Positions 42,383 to 51,187 of a DNA stretch of 64,000 bases are shown here, piece after piece. The notes beneath the pieces are model-generated. The model worked only from the letters and a program-made list of their open reading frames with translations, made no database searches and was not told where the DNA came from. Source of the DNA: Scandinavium manionii (GTDB lineage Bacteria; Pseudomonadota; Gammaproteobacteria; Enterobacterales; Enterobacteriaceae); assembly GCF_024764775.1 (NCBI RefSeq), contig NZ_JALIGC010000039.1, positions 649,283-713,282 of the forward strand, in the 5' to 3' direction. A program made the position numbers and the translations under genes. The first letter of the stretch is position 1; every line of letters begins with the position of its first letter.

Positions 42383-42772
42383 ATGGCGGATAAAGAGCTT
42401 AAGTTTCTGGTTGTGGATGACTTTTCCACCATGCGTCGCATCGTGCGTAACCTGCTGAAAGAGCTGGGTTTCAACAACGTTGAAGAAGCAGAAGATGGCG
42501 TAGATGCGCTGAATAAACTTCAGACGGGTGGATATGGTTTCGTGATTTCAGACTGGAACATGCCGAACATGGATGGGCTGGACCTGCTGAAAACCATTCG
42601 CGGTGATGGCGCGATGTCAGCATTACCGGTGCTGATGGTCACGGCGGAAGCGAAGAAAGAGAACATCATCGCTGCCGCTCAGGCCGGGGCCAGCGGGTAT
42701 GTCGTGAAACCGTTTACGGCAGCTATCCTCGAGGAGAAGCTGAACAAAATCTTCGAAAAGCTCGGTATGTGA
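42383..42772 (+). CDS. cheY: chemotaxis response regulator CheY
   Basis: Single receiver domain of 129 residues that binds FliM and switches motor direction when phosphorylated. Conserved positions are Asp12, Asp13, the phosphoacceptor Asp57 (VISDWNMP), Thr87 (LMVTAEA), Tyr106 and Lys109 (GYVVKPFT). AAGAGGAG lies ten bases before the ATG, consistent with high expression. Confidence 0.98.
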   Translation: MADKELKFLVVDDFSTMRRIVRNLLKELGFNNVEEAEDGVDALNKLQTGGYGFVISDWNMPNMDGLDLLKTIRGDGAMSALPVLMVTAEAKKENIIAAAQAGASGYVVKPFTAAILEEKLNKIFEKLGM

Positions 42773-42782
42773 GGCGATGACG

Positions 42783-43427
42783 ATGACTCAACACCCCGTG
42801 AAACCGACTGACGAGCATTCAGCGGGCGATATTATCGCCCGGATCGGCAGTCTGACCCGTATGCTGCGTGACAGCCTGCGCGAGCTTGGTCTGGATCAGG
42901 CGATTGCCGAAGCGGCAGAAGCCATTCCGGACGCTCGCGACCGTCTGGACTACGTGGTCCAGATGACCGCTCAGGCGGCAGAGCGCGCGCTGAACTGCGT
43001 CGAGCTGTCGCAGCCGCACCAGAACCAGATGGAAAAAGAAGCCAAAGTGCTGTCAGGCCGCTGGGATCAGTGGTTTGAAAATCCTATTGAACTGAGCGAT
43101 GCGCGTGAGCTGGTGACCGACACCCGCAGCTATTTATCAGACGTGCCGAAACACACCAGTTTCACCAATGCCCAACTGCTGGAAATCATGATGGCGCAGG
43201 ATTTCCAGGATCTGACCGGGCAGGTTATCAAGCGGATGATGGATGTTATCCAGGAGATAGAGCGTCAGCTGCTGATGGTGCTGCTGGAAAATATGCCGGA
43301 TGCATCTACCCGACAGAAACGCGAAAGCGACAGTTTGCTCAATGGTCCGCAGGTCGATACCAGCAAGGCTGGTGTAGTCGCCAGTCAGGATCAGGTGGAT
43401 GACCTGTTAGACAGTTTAGGCTTTTGA
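42783..43427 (+). CDS. cheZ: CheY phosphatase CheZ
   Basis: Dephosphorylates CheY-P. It is 214 residues, as in E. coli, when started at the second ATG. The GAGG at 42771-42774, overlapping the cheY stop, is eight bases from that start but only two from the upstream ATG. The catalytic Gln and neighbouring Asp are in IMMAQDFQDLTGQVIKRM (about residues 139-156), and the C-terminal CheY-binding helix is VASQDQVDDLLDSLGF. Last gene of the chemotaxis operon. Confidence 0.97.
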   Translation: MTQHPVKPTDEHSAGDIIARIGSLTRMLRDSLRELGLDQAIAEAAEAIPDARDRLDYVVQMTAQAAERALNCVELSQPHQNQMEKEAKVLSGRWDQWFENPIELSDARELVTDTRSYLSDVPKHTSFTNAQLLEIMMAQDFQDLTGQVIKRMMDVIQEIERQLLMVLLENMPDASTRQKRESDSLLNGPQVDTSKAGVVASQDQVDDLLDSLGF

Positions 43428-43440
43428 TCTGCTTCACAGG

Positions 43441-43458
43441 CCATCCCATACGGGATGG
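43441..43458 (+). terminator. hairpin terminator after cheZ
   Basis: Stem CCATCCC/GGGATGG with loop ATAC, 13 bases after the cheZ stop. The following tail (TCAGCCTTTCT) is only partly T-rich. A second short palindrome GGCTAA-A-TTAGCC lies 15 bases further on, before flhB. Confidence 0.6.
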
Positions 43459-43569
43459 TCAGCCTTTCTGATGGGCTAAATTAGCCTACAAAAACGCATC
43501 TTCTCTGCGCATCATGCGCGACCTGCACTGGCATTATATCCTCAGAATTGTATCGGCAGGATGTGGCTT

Positions 43570-44724
43570 GTGGCAGACGAAAGCGACAACGAAGACAAAA
43601 CAGAAGCTCCCACACCCCAACGGCTGGAAAAGGCGCGTGAGGACGGGCAGATCCCGCGTTCGCGCGAGCTGACCTCATTTTTGATTTTGCTGGTTGGCGT
43701 GTGTGTCCTGTGGTTCGGCGGAGAATCTCTGGCGCGCAGGCTGGCGGGTTTGTTGTCGTCCGGACTGCATTTTGACCACAGCATTGTTAACGATCCCAAC
43801 CTTATCCTTGGCCAAATCATTTTGCTGCTCAAGCAGGCGATGCTGGCGTTGATGCCGCTGATTGTGGGTGTGGTGGTGGTGGCGATCCTCGGCCCGGTGA
43901 TGCTGGGCGGCCTGGTGTTTAGTCCGAAATCGCTGGCCTTCAAATTCGATAAGCTGAACCCGTTTCCGGGCATTGCAAAAATGTTTTCTGCGCAGTCGGC
44001 GGCGGAACTGCTAAAGGCCATTCTTAAATCGGTGCTGGTGGGCTGCGTGGCCGGAATATTTGTCTGGGTGCACTGGCCGGACATGATGCGCCTGATCAGT
44101 GAATCGCCGATGACGGCGATGGGCAACGCCCTGAATCTGGTTGGGCTTTGCGCTTTACTGGTGGCGCTGGGGGTGATCCCGATGGTCGGGTTCGACGTCT
44201 TCTTCCAGATTTTCAGCCACATCAAAAAATTGCGCATGTCCCGCCAGGATATTCGTGACGAATTTAAACAGAGCGAAGGCGACCCGCACGTTAAAGGGCG
44301 TATTCGTCAGATGCAGCGTGCGGCGGCGCGGCGTCGCATGATGGCGGATGTACCGAAAGCTGACGTGATTGTGACCAACCCAACGCATTACGCGGTGGCG
44401 TTGAAGTACGAAGAAAACAAAATGAGCGCGCCGAAAGTGGTGGCGAAGGGCGCGGGCCTGGTGGCGCTGCGCATTCGAGAGCTTGGCGAAGAAAACCGTA
44501 TCCCGGTTTTACAGGCTCCGCCGCTGGCCCGGGCACTCTACCGCCATGCTGAAATTGGGCAACAGATCCCCGGCACACTGTACGCCGCGGTGGCAGAAGT
44601 TCTGGCCTGGGTCTGGCAACTCAAACGCTGGCGTCTGGCGGGCGGTGCGCCGCCGAAGAAACCTGATAATTTGCCGGTGCCTGAAGCACTGGATTTTTTG
44701 AACGAGAATGACACCGATGGCTAA
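43570..44724 (+). CDS. flhB: flagellar type III export protein FlhB
   Basis: Membrane component of the flagellar export gate that controls the switch from hook to filament substrates. It has four transmembrane helices (about 30-210), then the cytoplasmic domain with the autocleavage site NPTH (IVTNPTHYAV, about residue 271). The start is taken as GTG (MADESDNEDKTEAP, 384 residues) because AGGA lies eight bases upstream; the ATG three codons earlier has no spaced site. E. coli FlhB has 382. It overlaps flhA by eight bases. Confidence 0.97.
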   Translation: MADESDNEDKTEAPTPQRLEKAREDGQIPRSRELTSFLILLVGVCVLWFGGESLARRLAGLLSSGLHFDHSIVNDPNLILGQIILLLKQAMLALMPLIVGVVVVAILGPVMLGGLVFSPKSLAFKFDKLNPFPGIAKMFSAQSAAELLKAILKSVLVGCVAGIFVWVHWPDMMRLISESPMTAMGNALNLVGLCALLVALGVIPMVGFDVFFQIFSHIKKLRMSRQDIRDEFKQSEGDPHVKGRIRQMQRAAARRRMMADVPKADVIVTNPTHYAVALKYEENKMSAPKVVAKGAGLVALRIRELGEENRIPVLQAPPLARALYRHAEIGQQIPGTLYAAVAEVLAWVWQLKRWRLAGGAPPKKPDNLPVPEALDFLNENDTDG

Positions 44725-46795
44725 TTTAGTCGCAATGCTGCGTCTGCCCGCAAGCTTCAAATCGACCCAATGGCAAGTGCTTGCCGGGCCGATCCTTATC
44801 CTGTTGATCCTGTCGATGATGGTTCTGCCGCTTCCGGCATTCATCCTCGACCTGTTGTTTACCTTTAATATTGCGCTGTCAATCATGGTGCTGCTGGTGG
44901 CGATGTTTACCCAGCGCACCCTTGAGTTCGCCGCATTCCCGACGATTTTGCTGTTCACCACGCTGTTACGCCTGGCGCTGAACGTCGCGTCGACCCGTAT
45001 CATTTTGATGGACGGACATACCGGGGCCGCTGCGGCGGGAAAAGTGGTGGAGGCCTTCGGCCACTTCCTGGTCGGCGGTAACTTTGCCATTGGTATCGTG
45101 GTGTTCGTTATTCTGGTCATCATCAACTTTATGGTTATCACCAAAGGTGCGGGGCGTATCGCCGAAGTGGGCGCGCGTTTTGTGCTGGACGGGATGCCGG
45201 GCAAACAGATGGCGATCGACGCTGACCTCAACGCCGGGCTGATCGGTGAAGAAGATGCCAAACGTCGCCGTTCGGAAGTGACCCAGGAAGCGGACTTCTA
45301 CGGCTCGATGGACGGTGCGAGTAAGTTTGTTCGTGGTGATGCCGTCGCCGGTATTTTGATCATGGTGATTAACGTTATTGGCGGCCTGCTAGTTGGCGTG
45401 TTACAGCACGGTTTGTCGCTCGATAAAGCCGCTGAATCCTACACGTTGCTGACCATCGGTGATGGCCTGGTGGCGCAGATCCCGGCGCTGGTTATTTCCA
45501 CCGCAGCGGGCGTGATCGTCACCCGCGTGGCCACCGATCAGGACGTCGGTGAGCAGATGGTGGGTCAGCTGTTCAGCAACCCGCGCGTCATGATGCTGAG
45601 CGCCGCGGTATTGGGCTTGCTCGGCCTGGTGCCGGGAATGCCAAACTTTGTGTTCCTGCTGTTTACCGCCGCGCTGTTGGGTCTGGCCTGGTGGCTACGC
45701 GGTCGTGAACAGCAGGCGCCAGCGGAAGCGGCTCCGGTGCGCACGCAGGAAAATCCGCAGGCCATCGAAGCGACGTGGAATGACGTACAGCTGGAAGATA
45801 CCCTGGGAATGGAGGTGGGTTATCGCCTGATCCCGATGGTGGATTCGCAGCAGGATGGCGAGCTGCTGGGCCGCATCCGCTCTATTCGCAAAAAATTCGC
45901 TCAGGAGATGGGCTTCCTGCCACCGGTGGTACACATCCGCGACAATATGGATTTACCGCCCGCGCGCTACCGAATTCTGTTAAAAGGCGTGGATATCGGC
46001 AGCGGCGATGCCTATCCGGGCCGCTGGCTGGCGATTAACCCGGGCACCGCGGCGGGCACGCTTCCCGGTGAACCGACGGTCGATCCGGCGTTTGGCCTGG
46101 CCGCTATCTGGATTGAGAGCGCGCTGAAAGAGCAGGCGCAAATCCAGGGCTTTACGGTGGTGGAAGCCAGTACCGTGGTCGCCACCCACCTCAACCATCT
46201 GATAAGCCTGCACTCGGCTGAGCTGTTTGGCCGCCAGGAAGCGCAGCAGTTGCTCGACCGCGTGACTCAGGAGATGCCGAAACTGACCGAGGATCTGGTG
46301 CCGGGCGTGGTGACGCTGACTACGTTGCATAAAGTGCTGCAAAATCTGCTCGATGAGAAAGTGCCAATCCGCGATATGCGCACCATTCTGGAAACGCTGG
46401 CGGAACATGCGCCGGTGCAGACCGATCCGCATGAACTCACCAATGTGGTGCGCGTGGCGCTCGGCCGGGCTATTACGCAGCAGTGGTTCCCGGGGAACGG
46501 TGAAGTGCAGGTGATTGGGCTGGATACGCCGCTGGAACGCTTGCTGTTACAGGCATTACAAAACGGTGGCGGGCTGGAGCCGGGTCTGGCTGACAGACTG
46601 TTAGCGCAGACTCAGGAAGCGCTGTCCCGCCAGGAAATGCTCGGTGCGCCACCGGTGCTGCTGGTGAATCATGCCCTGCGTCCGCTGTTGTCGCGCTTCC
46701 TGCGTCGTAATCTGCCGCAACTGGTGGTGTTGTCGAATCTGGAGTTGTCGGACAACCGCCAGATTCGCATGACCGCGACCATCGGAGGTAAATAA
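44717..46795 (+). CDS. flhA: flagellar type III export gate protein FlhA
   Basis: Core of the export gate: eight transmembrane helices, the FHIPEP-family loop (ITKGAGRIAEVGARFVLDGM, KQMAIDADLNAGL at about 145-180), and a large cytoplasmic ring domain that docks chaperone-substrate complexes (about 350-692). The start MANLVAMLRLP gives 692 residues, as in E. coli; an ATG three codons earlier is also possible. It is encoded overlapping the end of flhB and shares one base with flhE (TAATG). Confidence 0.97.
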   Translation: MANLVAMLRLPASFKSTQWQVLAGPILILLILSMMVLPLPAFILDLLFTFNIALSIMVLLVAMFTQRTLEFAAFPTILLFTTLLRLALNVASTRIILMDGHTGAAAAGKVVEAFGHFLVGGNFAIGIVVFVILVIINFMVITKGAGRIAEVGARFVLDGMPGKQMAIDADLNAGLIGEEDAKRRRSEVTQEADFYGSMDGASKFVRGDAVAGILIMVINVIGGLLVGVLQHGLSLDKAAESYTLLTIGDGLVAQIPALVISTAAGVIVTRVATDQDVGEQMVGQLFSNPRVMMLSAAVLGLLGLVPGMPNFVFLLFTAALLGLAWWLRGREQQAPAEAAPVRTQENPQAIEATWNDVQLEDTLGMEVGYRLIPMVDSQQDGELLGRIRSIRKKFAQEMGFLPPVVHIRDNMDLPPARYRILLKGVDIGSGDAYPGRWLAINPGTAAGTLPGEPTVDPAFGLAAIWIESALKEQAQIQGFTVVEASTVVATHLNHLISLHSAELFGRQEAQQLLDRVTQEMPKLTEDLVPGVVTLTTLHKVLQNLLDEKVPIRDMRTILETLAEHAPVQTDPHELTNVVRVALGRAITQQWFPGNGEVQVIGLDTPLERLLLQALQNGGGLEPGLADRLLAQTQEALSRQEMLGAPPVLLVNHALRPLLSRFLRRNLPQLVVLSNLELSDNRQIRMTATIGGK

Positions 46796-47187
46796 TGCGT
46801 CATTTATTATGGCTTCTGGCGCTGCCGTTGATGGCAGAGGCTGCGGGTGAGGGCGCCTGGCAGGCCAGCAGCAAAGGCGTGATGCTCAGCCATCGCGGCG
46901 AATCCATGTCGTCCTCGCCGCTGGTGTCATCGCAACCGGCCAGCGGACGGGTGACGATGATTGCGTGGCGTTACACGCTGATTGGCCCCACGCCCGCCGG
47001 GCTGCGGGTGCGTTTATGTTCGCAAACCCGCTGCGTCGAACTCGACGGCCAAAGCGGCAATACCTGGGGATTACAGAATATCCCCGCGTCGGAACCGCTG
47101 CGTTTCGTCTGGGAAGTGCCGGGCGGTGGGCGACTGATCCCCGCGCTCAATGTTCAGAGCAACCAGGTTATTGTCAATTACCGCTAA
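46795..47187 (+). CDS. flhE: flagellar periplasmic protein FlhE
   Basis: A 130-residue exported protein, the same length as E. coli FlhE. The signal peptide ends in AEAAGEG-like residues near 16-17. FlhE is thought to act as a plug or chaperone that prevents proton leak through the export gate; it is not essential for motility. Two cysteines (LCSQTRC) probably form a disulfide. It is translationally coupled to flhA. It marks the right end of the flagellar block here. Confidence 0.93.
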   Translation: MRHLLWLLALPLMAEAAGEGAWQASSKGVMLSHRGESMSSSPLVSSQPASGRVTMIAWRYTLIGPTPAGLRVRLCSQTRCVELDGQSGNTWGLQNIPASEPLRFVWEVPGGGRLIPALNVQSNQVIVNYR

Positions 47188-47269
47188 CGCAAACTGTATC
47201 CGCCCGAACCCCCTGACCTGTCTGTATTCTGCAGGCAGGCTCGCAATTTTGACCTCTACTTTTGAATCA

Positions 47270-47288
47270 ATCAAAACGTTGTTTTATA
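47270..47288 (+). promoter_or_regulatory. KdgR-like operator upstream of the GPH transporter gene
   Basis: ATCAAAACGTTGTTTTATA resembles the KdgR box (AATRAAAC..RTTTYATT type): the core RAAAC-RTTG-TTTTAT is kept and the left outer bases differ. It lies about 170 bases ahead of the transporter ATG. KdgR is the IclR-family repressor of pectin and rhamnogalacturonate catabolism in enterobacteria, including rhiTN in Dickeya, which fits the two genes downstream. The rest of the 47188-47456 gap shows a weak hairpin after flhE and no gene. Confidence 0.5.
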
Positions 47289-47456
47289 AATCAGTGAAGC
47301 ACGTAGTCTGACTCTTTGCATTTTTGCCATCCCCGGTGAGTATCTGGCAGAAACGAAAAGGTTTAACCGTCGGCATCACTCTACTGTAGCCGTGTAAGGG
47401 CATCCTCTGTACCAGATGAGGCGGGCTTTCCTGATAAAAACACGGGATTTACGGCA

Positions 47457-49040
47457 ATGAAAACACGTAAAATCGGATTAGCAAATTATCTTGCCTACGG
47501 CTCGGGAGATTTTCTCGGCGCAGGAACCACCGCGCTCACCGCCGCTTGGCTTTTATACTTCTACACCACCTTCTGCGGACTCTCTCCGATTGAAGCCACC
47601 CTAATCTTCGCGACGGCGAGGGTTCTGGATGCTGTCGTCAGCCCGTTGATGGGGTTCTTAACCGATAACTTCGGCTCCACCTGGCTTGGGAAACGCTTTG
47701 GGCGCCGCAAATTCTTCATTATGCTCGGCATCCCGTGCGTGTTCAGCTACTCCTTTATGTGGGTCGGCGACATGGGATTCTGGTACTACCTGCTGACCTA
47801 TCTGCTGTTTGATATCGTCTACACCATGATTCTGGTGCCGTACGAAACGCTGGTGCCGGAAATGACCGACGACTTTAAACAGAAAACGAAATTCTCCGGG
47901 GCGCGTATTTCGATGGCGCAAATGTCGGCGATTCTGGCCTCGTTCCTGCCAGGCATCTTGCTGACGCACTTCGGTAAGGACAACGCAGTTTCCTTCTTCT
48001 ACGCAAGCCTGGTGTTCTCGGTGCTGTGCGCGATGATGCTGACGTTTGTCTGGTTCTTCACCTGGGAACGTCCGCGTGAAAACTGGAGCGAAGCTGCGCT
48101 GCGTGCTGAAGAAGAGAAAAAGCATCTGTCGCTGGCCCAGAGCCTTAACCGCCTGATAATCGAACTGAACTCCACCCTGCGTATCAAAATTTTCCGCCAG
48201 CATCTCGGGATGTATCTCGGGGGCTACATCGCGCAGGACGTGTTCAACGCGGTGTTTACCTACTACGTGGTGTTTGTGTTGATGCAGGAGGCGTCATTTG
48301 CTTCAAACCTGATGGGCACCATGGCGAGTTTCCAGTTCATCGCGGTGATCGCCATGATGCCGCTGTGCATCCGCTTTGGGCCTGCGCCGTCATACCGGAT
48401 TGTGGTGGTGCTGTTTGGTCTGAGCGCACTCTCTTACGCCGTTCTGTACTACGCTGGGCTGAGCGATGTCTGGTCGCTGATGCTGCTGGTATCGGCCGTG
48501 GCGGGTCTGGGGCGCGGCGGCATCAACTATGTGCCGTGGAATACCTACACCTATATTGCTGACGTAGATGAAGTGATCACCGGCCAGCGCCGCGAGGGGA
48601 TTTTCGCCGGGATAATGACCCTGACGCGTAAAGCCTCTCAGGCCGGGGCCATCATGCTGGTGGGGATCATCATGCAGCTTTCTGGCTTTGTCTCCGGGCA
48701 GAAAATTCAGACAGCGCAAGTCAATCACACCATCCTGATGATCTTAAGCGTCGGGACGGTGGTGGTGCTGGCCTGCGGTTTCCTGGTCTCCCTGCGCTTT
48801 AAACTGAACCTGCAAACCCACAGCATTCTGCGTGAAGAGACCGCCAAAATGCGTGAGTCCGGGCATGCCTTTGCCGAAGCCACAACGCCAGAAGCGAAAG
48901 CCACGGTGGAAATGCTGGCGGGAATGCCGTTCGACACCCTGTGGGGCAACAACAATATCGGTTATCTGAATCGCAATAAGCCTGCGGCACCGTCGCTGAA
49001 GCAGGCTGCTCTATTGAATTCGAAATATAACAGAGGTTAA
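47457..49040 (+). CDS. GPH-family sugar:cation symporter, probable rhamnogalacturonide transporter (RhiT-like)
   Basis: A 12-helix major facilitator of the glycoside-pentoside-hexuronide group, 527 residues. Family marks are YGSGDFLGAGTTAL in helix 1, RVLDAVVSPLMGFLTDN after helix 2, KRFGRRKFFIMLG and VPYETLVPEMTDDF. Pairing with a GH105 hydrolase and a KdgR-like box points to import of unsaturated rhamnogalacturonan disaccharides, as for RhiT. A melibiose- or glucuronide-type substrate cannot be excluded. The cytoplasmic tail (about 455-527) is longer than in MelB. Confidence 0.8.
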   Translation: MKTRKIGLANYLAYGSGDFLGAGTTALTAAWLLYFYTTFCGLSPIEATLIFATARVLDAVVSPLMGFLTDNFGSTWLGKRFGRRKFFIMLGIPCVFSYSFMWVGDMGFWYYLLTYLLFDIVYTMILVPYETLVPEMTDDFKQKTKFSGARISMAQMSAILASFLPGILLTHFGKDNAVSFFYASLVFSVLCAMMLTFVWFFTWERPRENWSEAALRAEEEKKHLSLAQSLNRLIIELNSTLRIKIFRQHLGMYLGGYIAQDVFNAVFTYYVVFVLMQEASFASNLMGTMASFQFIAVIAMMPLCIRFGPAPSYRIVVVLFGLSALSYAVLYYAGLSDVWSLMLLVSAVAGLGRGGINYVPWNTYTYIADVDEVITGQRREGIFAGIMTLTRKASQAGAIMLVGIIMQLSGFVSGQKIQTAQVNHTILMILSVGTVVVLACGFLVSLRFKLNLQTHSILREETAKMRESGHAFAEATTPEAKATVEMLAGMPFDTLWGNNNIGYLNRNKPAAPSLKQAALLNSKYNRG

Positions 49041-49044
49041 TCAA

Positions 49045-50184
49045 ATGAAAGTCTGGCCTGTCAAACATAGCCCATTACTGTGTCAACCGGAGCGCTTCAT
49101 CGCCCGGGACGAACTGAAGGCGTTGATCGAGAAAGTGACCCACAATCTGGTCAATATCAAGGACGAGAGCGGAGAGTTCCTGCTGCGGCTGGACGACGGG
49201 CGGGTGATCGATACCAAAGGATGGGCGGGCTGGGAGTGGACGCACGGTGTGGGGCTGTACGGCATTCACCAGTATTTCCAGCAGACCGGTGATGGGCAGA
49301 TGCGTGACATTATTGATGGCTGGTTCGCCGACCGCTTTGCCGAAGGGGCGACCACCAAAAATGTGAACACCATGGCGCCGTTCCTGACCCTGGCGTATCG
49401 CTACGAAGAAACGCGTAACCCGGCCTATCTACCGTGGCTCGAAAGCTGGGCGGAGTGGGCGATGCACGACATGCCGCGTACGGAACACGGCGGCATGCAG
49501 CACATTACGCTGGCGGAAGAGAACCATCAGCAGATGTGGGACGACACGCTAATGATGACCGTGATGCCGCTGGCGAAAATCGGCAAGCTGCTTGATCGGC
49601 CTGAATACGTGGAAGAGGCGATTTATCAGTTCCTGCTGCATGTGCAAAACCTGATGGACCGTGAGACCGGGCTGTGGTTCCACGGCTGGAATTACGACGG
49701 CAAGCATAACTTTGCCAACGCCCGTTGGGCGCGCGGCAACAGCTGGCTGACTATCGTTATTCCGGATTTCCTCGAGCTGGTGGACTTACCGGAGAACAAC
49801 GCGGTGCGTCGTTATCTGGTGCAGGTGCTGAACGCACAGGTTGCTGCGCTGGCGAAATGTCAGGACGACAGCGGCCTGTGGCACACGCTGCTGGATGACC
49901 CGCACTCTTATCTGGAAGCCTCGGCAACCGCCGGGTTTGCCTACGGTATTCTGAAAGCCGTGCGCAAACGCTACGTTTCAGCGGAATATGCAGAAGTGGC
50001 AGAGAAAGCGATTCAGGGCATTGTGGCGAATATCTCGCCGGAAGGGGAGTTGCTGCAAACATCGTTTGGCACCGGTATGGGCAGTAATCTTGAGTTCTAT
50101 CGCCAAATTCCGCTGACCTCTATGCCCTATGGTCAGGCGATGGCGATCCTCTGCCTCACGGAATATTTGCACAAATACTTTTAA
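49045..50184 (+). CDS. GH105 unsaturated rhamnogalacturonyl hydrolase (YteR/RhiN-like)
   Basis: Cytoplasmic glycoside hydrolase of 379 residues with an (alpha/alpha)6 barrel, predicted to hydrate and cleave unsaturated galacturonyl-rhamnose disaccharides. Characteristic segments are GWEWTHGVGLYGI (about 58-70), QMWDDTLMMTVMPLAK with the catalytic aspartate (about 160-175), WARGNSWL (about 228) and SYLEASATAGFAYG (about 288). It has no signal peptide, so the substrate is imported first. It starts four bases after the transporter gene, whose stop codon (TAA, 49038-49040) precedes the ATG. Confidence 0.88.
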   Translation: MKVWPVKHSPLLCQPERFIARDELKALIEKVTHNLVNIKDESGEFLLRLDDGRVIDTKGWAGWEWTHGVGLYGIHQYFQQTGDGQMRDIIDGWFADRFAEGATTKNVNTMAPFLTLAYRYEETRNPAYLPWLESWAEWAMHDMPRTEHGGMQHITLAEENHQQMWDDTLMMTVMPLAKIGKLLDRPEYVEEAIYQFLLHVQNLMDRETGLWFHGWNYDGKHNFANARWARGNSWLTIVIPDFLELVDLPENNAVRRYLVQVLNAQVAALAKCQDDSGLWHTLLDDPHSYLEASATAGFAYGILKAVRKRYVSAEYAEVAEKAIQGIVANISPEGELLQTSFGTGMGSNLEFYRQIPLTSMPYGQAMAILCLTEYLHKYF

Positions 50185-50193
50185 TGGCACCCG

Positions 50194-50217
50194 ACAGGCC
50201 TGGGGGACCAGGCCTGT
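50194..50217 (+). terminator. hairpin after the GH105 gene
   Basis: A perfect 10-bp stem ACAGGCCTGG/CCAGGCCTGT with a GGGA loop starts nine bases after the stop. No T-run follows. Confidence 0.5.
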
Positions 50218-50349
50218 AAACTCTAGCGAAATCAACCTTGCCGACAAAAGGGGTAAACCTGTTTAAATTTAATATTAAATAAATGACGTAAAGTGCCGCG
50301 CAATTCATTATGCTCCGCACTGTCGCTCTCCCCCCACCAGGATCACCTT

Positions 50350-51141
50350 TTGTCCATTTCTCCCTTGTCCCGTATCGCTGCCAGCAGTCTGGTGGAGTCC
50401 GGGGCTGTTATCGGTGCGTACGTCAGTATTGGCCCTTTTTGTGTAATTTCTGCTGGCGTTGTGATAGGTGAAGGCACCGTTATTGGGGCCTTTTCGGTGA
50501 TTAACGGGCTGACCACGATTGGTCGCGACAATACCTTCGGCCAGTACGCTTCTATCGGTGAAAGCAATCAGGACCTTAAATACGCGAATGAGCCCACGAC
50601 GGTCGTTATCGGCGATCGAAATCAGATAGGCAAAAATGCCACGATTCATCGAGGGACCGTGCAGGGGCTGAGTACCACCGCCATTGGCGATGAAAATCGG
50701 TTTCTCAACGGCGTGCATATCGGCCACGATTGCGTGGTAGGTAACGGGACGATGATTGGCGACAATAGCGGGCTTGCCGGGCACGTTGTGCTTGATGATG
50801 ATGCACAGGTTGGTTTCATGTGTGCGATCCATCAGTTCTGTTTGCTGGGCAGCGGTGCCAGGATCGTTGATCAGTCAGGCGTCGTGCAGGATGTGCCGCC
50901 GTTCGTGATCGCGGGCGGAAATCATGCGGTTCCACTGGGCGTAAATGAAGCGTCCTGCCTGTTCCAGGCGTTAAATAAAGAACAGCAGAGTCTCATTTAT
51001 GAGCTGTATCAGCGTGTCTACAAGCAGGCGCTGGCCATCGATGAAGTGAAAAAGACGTTAAAAATACTGGAAAGCGATTTCCCGGTGATTGGGCTTTATG
51101 ACAGGTTCTTTGCGCGTTCTGCGCGGGGAATTGTGCGCTAA
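50350..51141 (+). CDS. LpxA-like UDP-GlcNAc acyltransferase paralogue
   Basis: A left-handed beta-helix acyltransferase of 263 residues when started at TTG 50350 (AGGA seven bases upstream), which matches LpxA (262 residues) from end to end; the frame is open 19 codons further up. The catalytic histidine of HIGHDC (LpxA His125), His122, Lys76 (QDLKYA), His144, His160 (IHQFC) and His191 (GNHA) are kept. LpxA Gly173, the acyl-chain ruler, is Asp here, and Arg204-Arg205 are Phe-Gln. It is therefore not the housekeeping lpxA. The acyl group or acceptor may differ. Confidence 0.82.
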   Translation: MSISPLSRIAASSLVESGAVIGAYVSIGPFCVISAGVVIGEGTVIGAFSVINGLTTIGRDNTFGQYASIGESNQDLKYANEPTTVVIGDRNQIGKNATIHRGTVQGLSTTAIGDENRFLNGVHIGHDCVVGNGTMIGDNSGLAGHVVLDDDAQVGFMCAIHQFCLLGSGARIVDQSGVVQDVPPFVIAGGNHAVPLGVNEASCLFQALNKEQQSLIYELYQRVYKQALAIDEVKKTLKILESDFPVIGLYDRFFARSARGIVR

Positions 51142-51153
51142 CGTGAGTTGAAG

Positions 51154-51184
51154 AGGCCCGTCACCGGGAGTGACGAGCCTTTTG
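51154..51184. terminator. bidirectional terminator between the LpxA paralogue and argS
   Basis: Stem AGGCCCGTCAC/GTGACGAGCCT with one internal mismatch and loop CGGGA, followed by TTTT on the plus strand. It lies between convergent genes, four bases before the argS stop. Confidence 0.7.
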
Positions 51185-51187
51185 TGA

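Noticed and set aside
47217..47239. Terminator of flhE (CCTGTCTG...CAGGCAGG)
   Set aside because: The stem needs a G-U pair and has no T-run; too weak to list as a feature.
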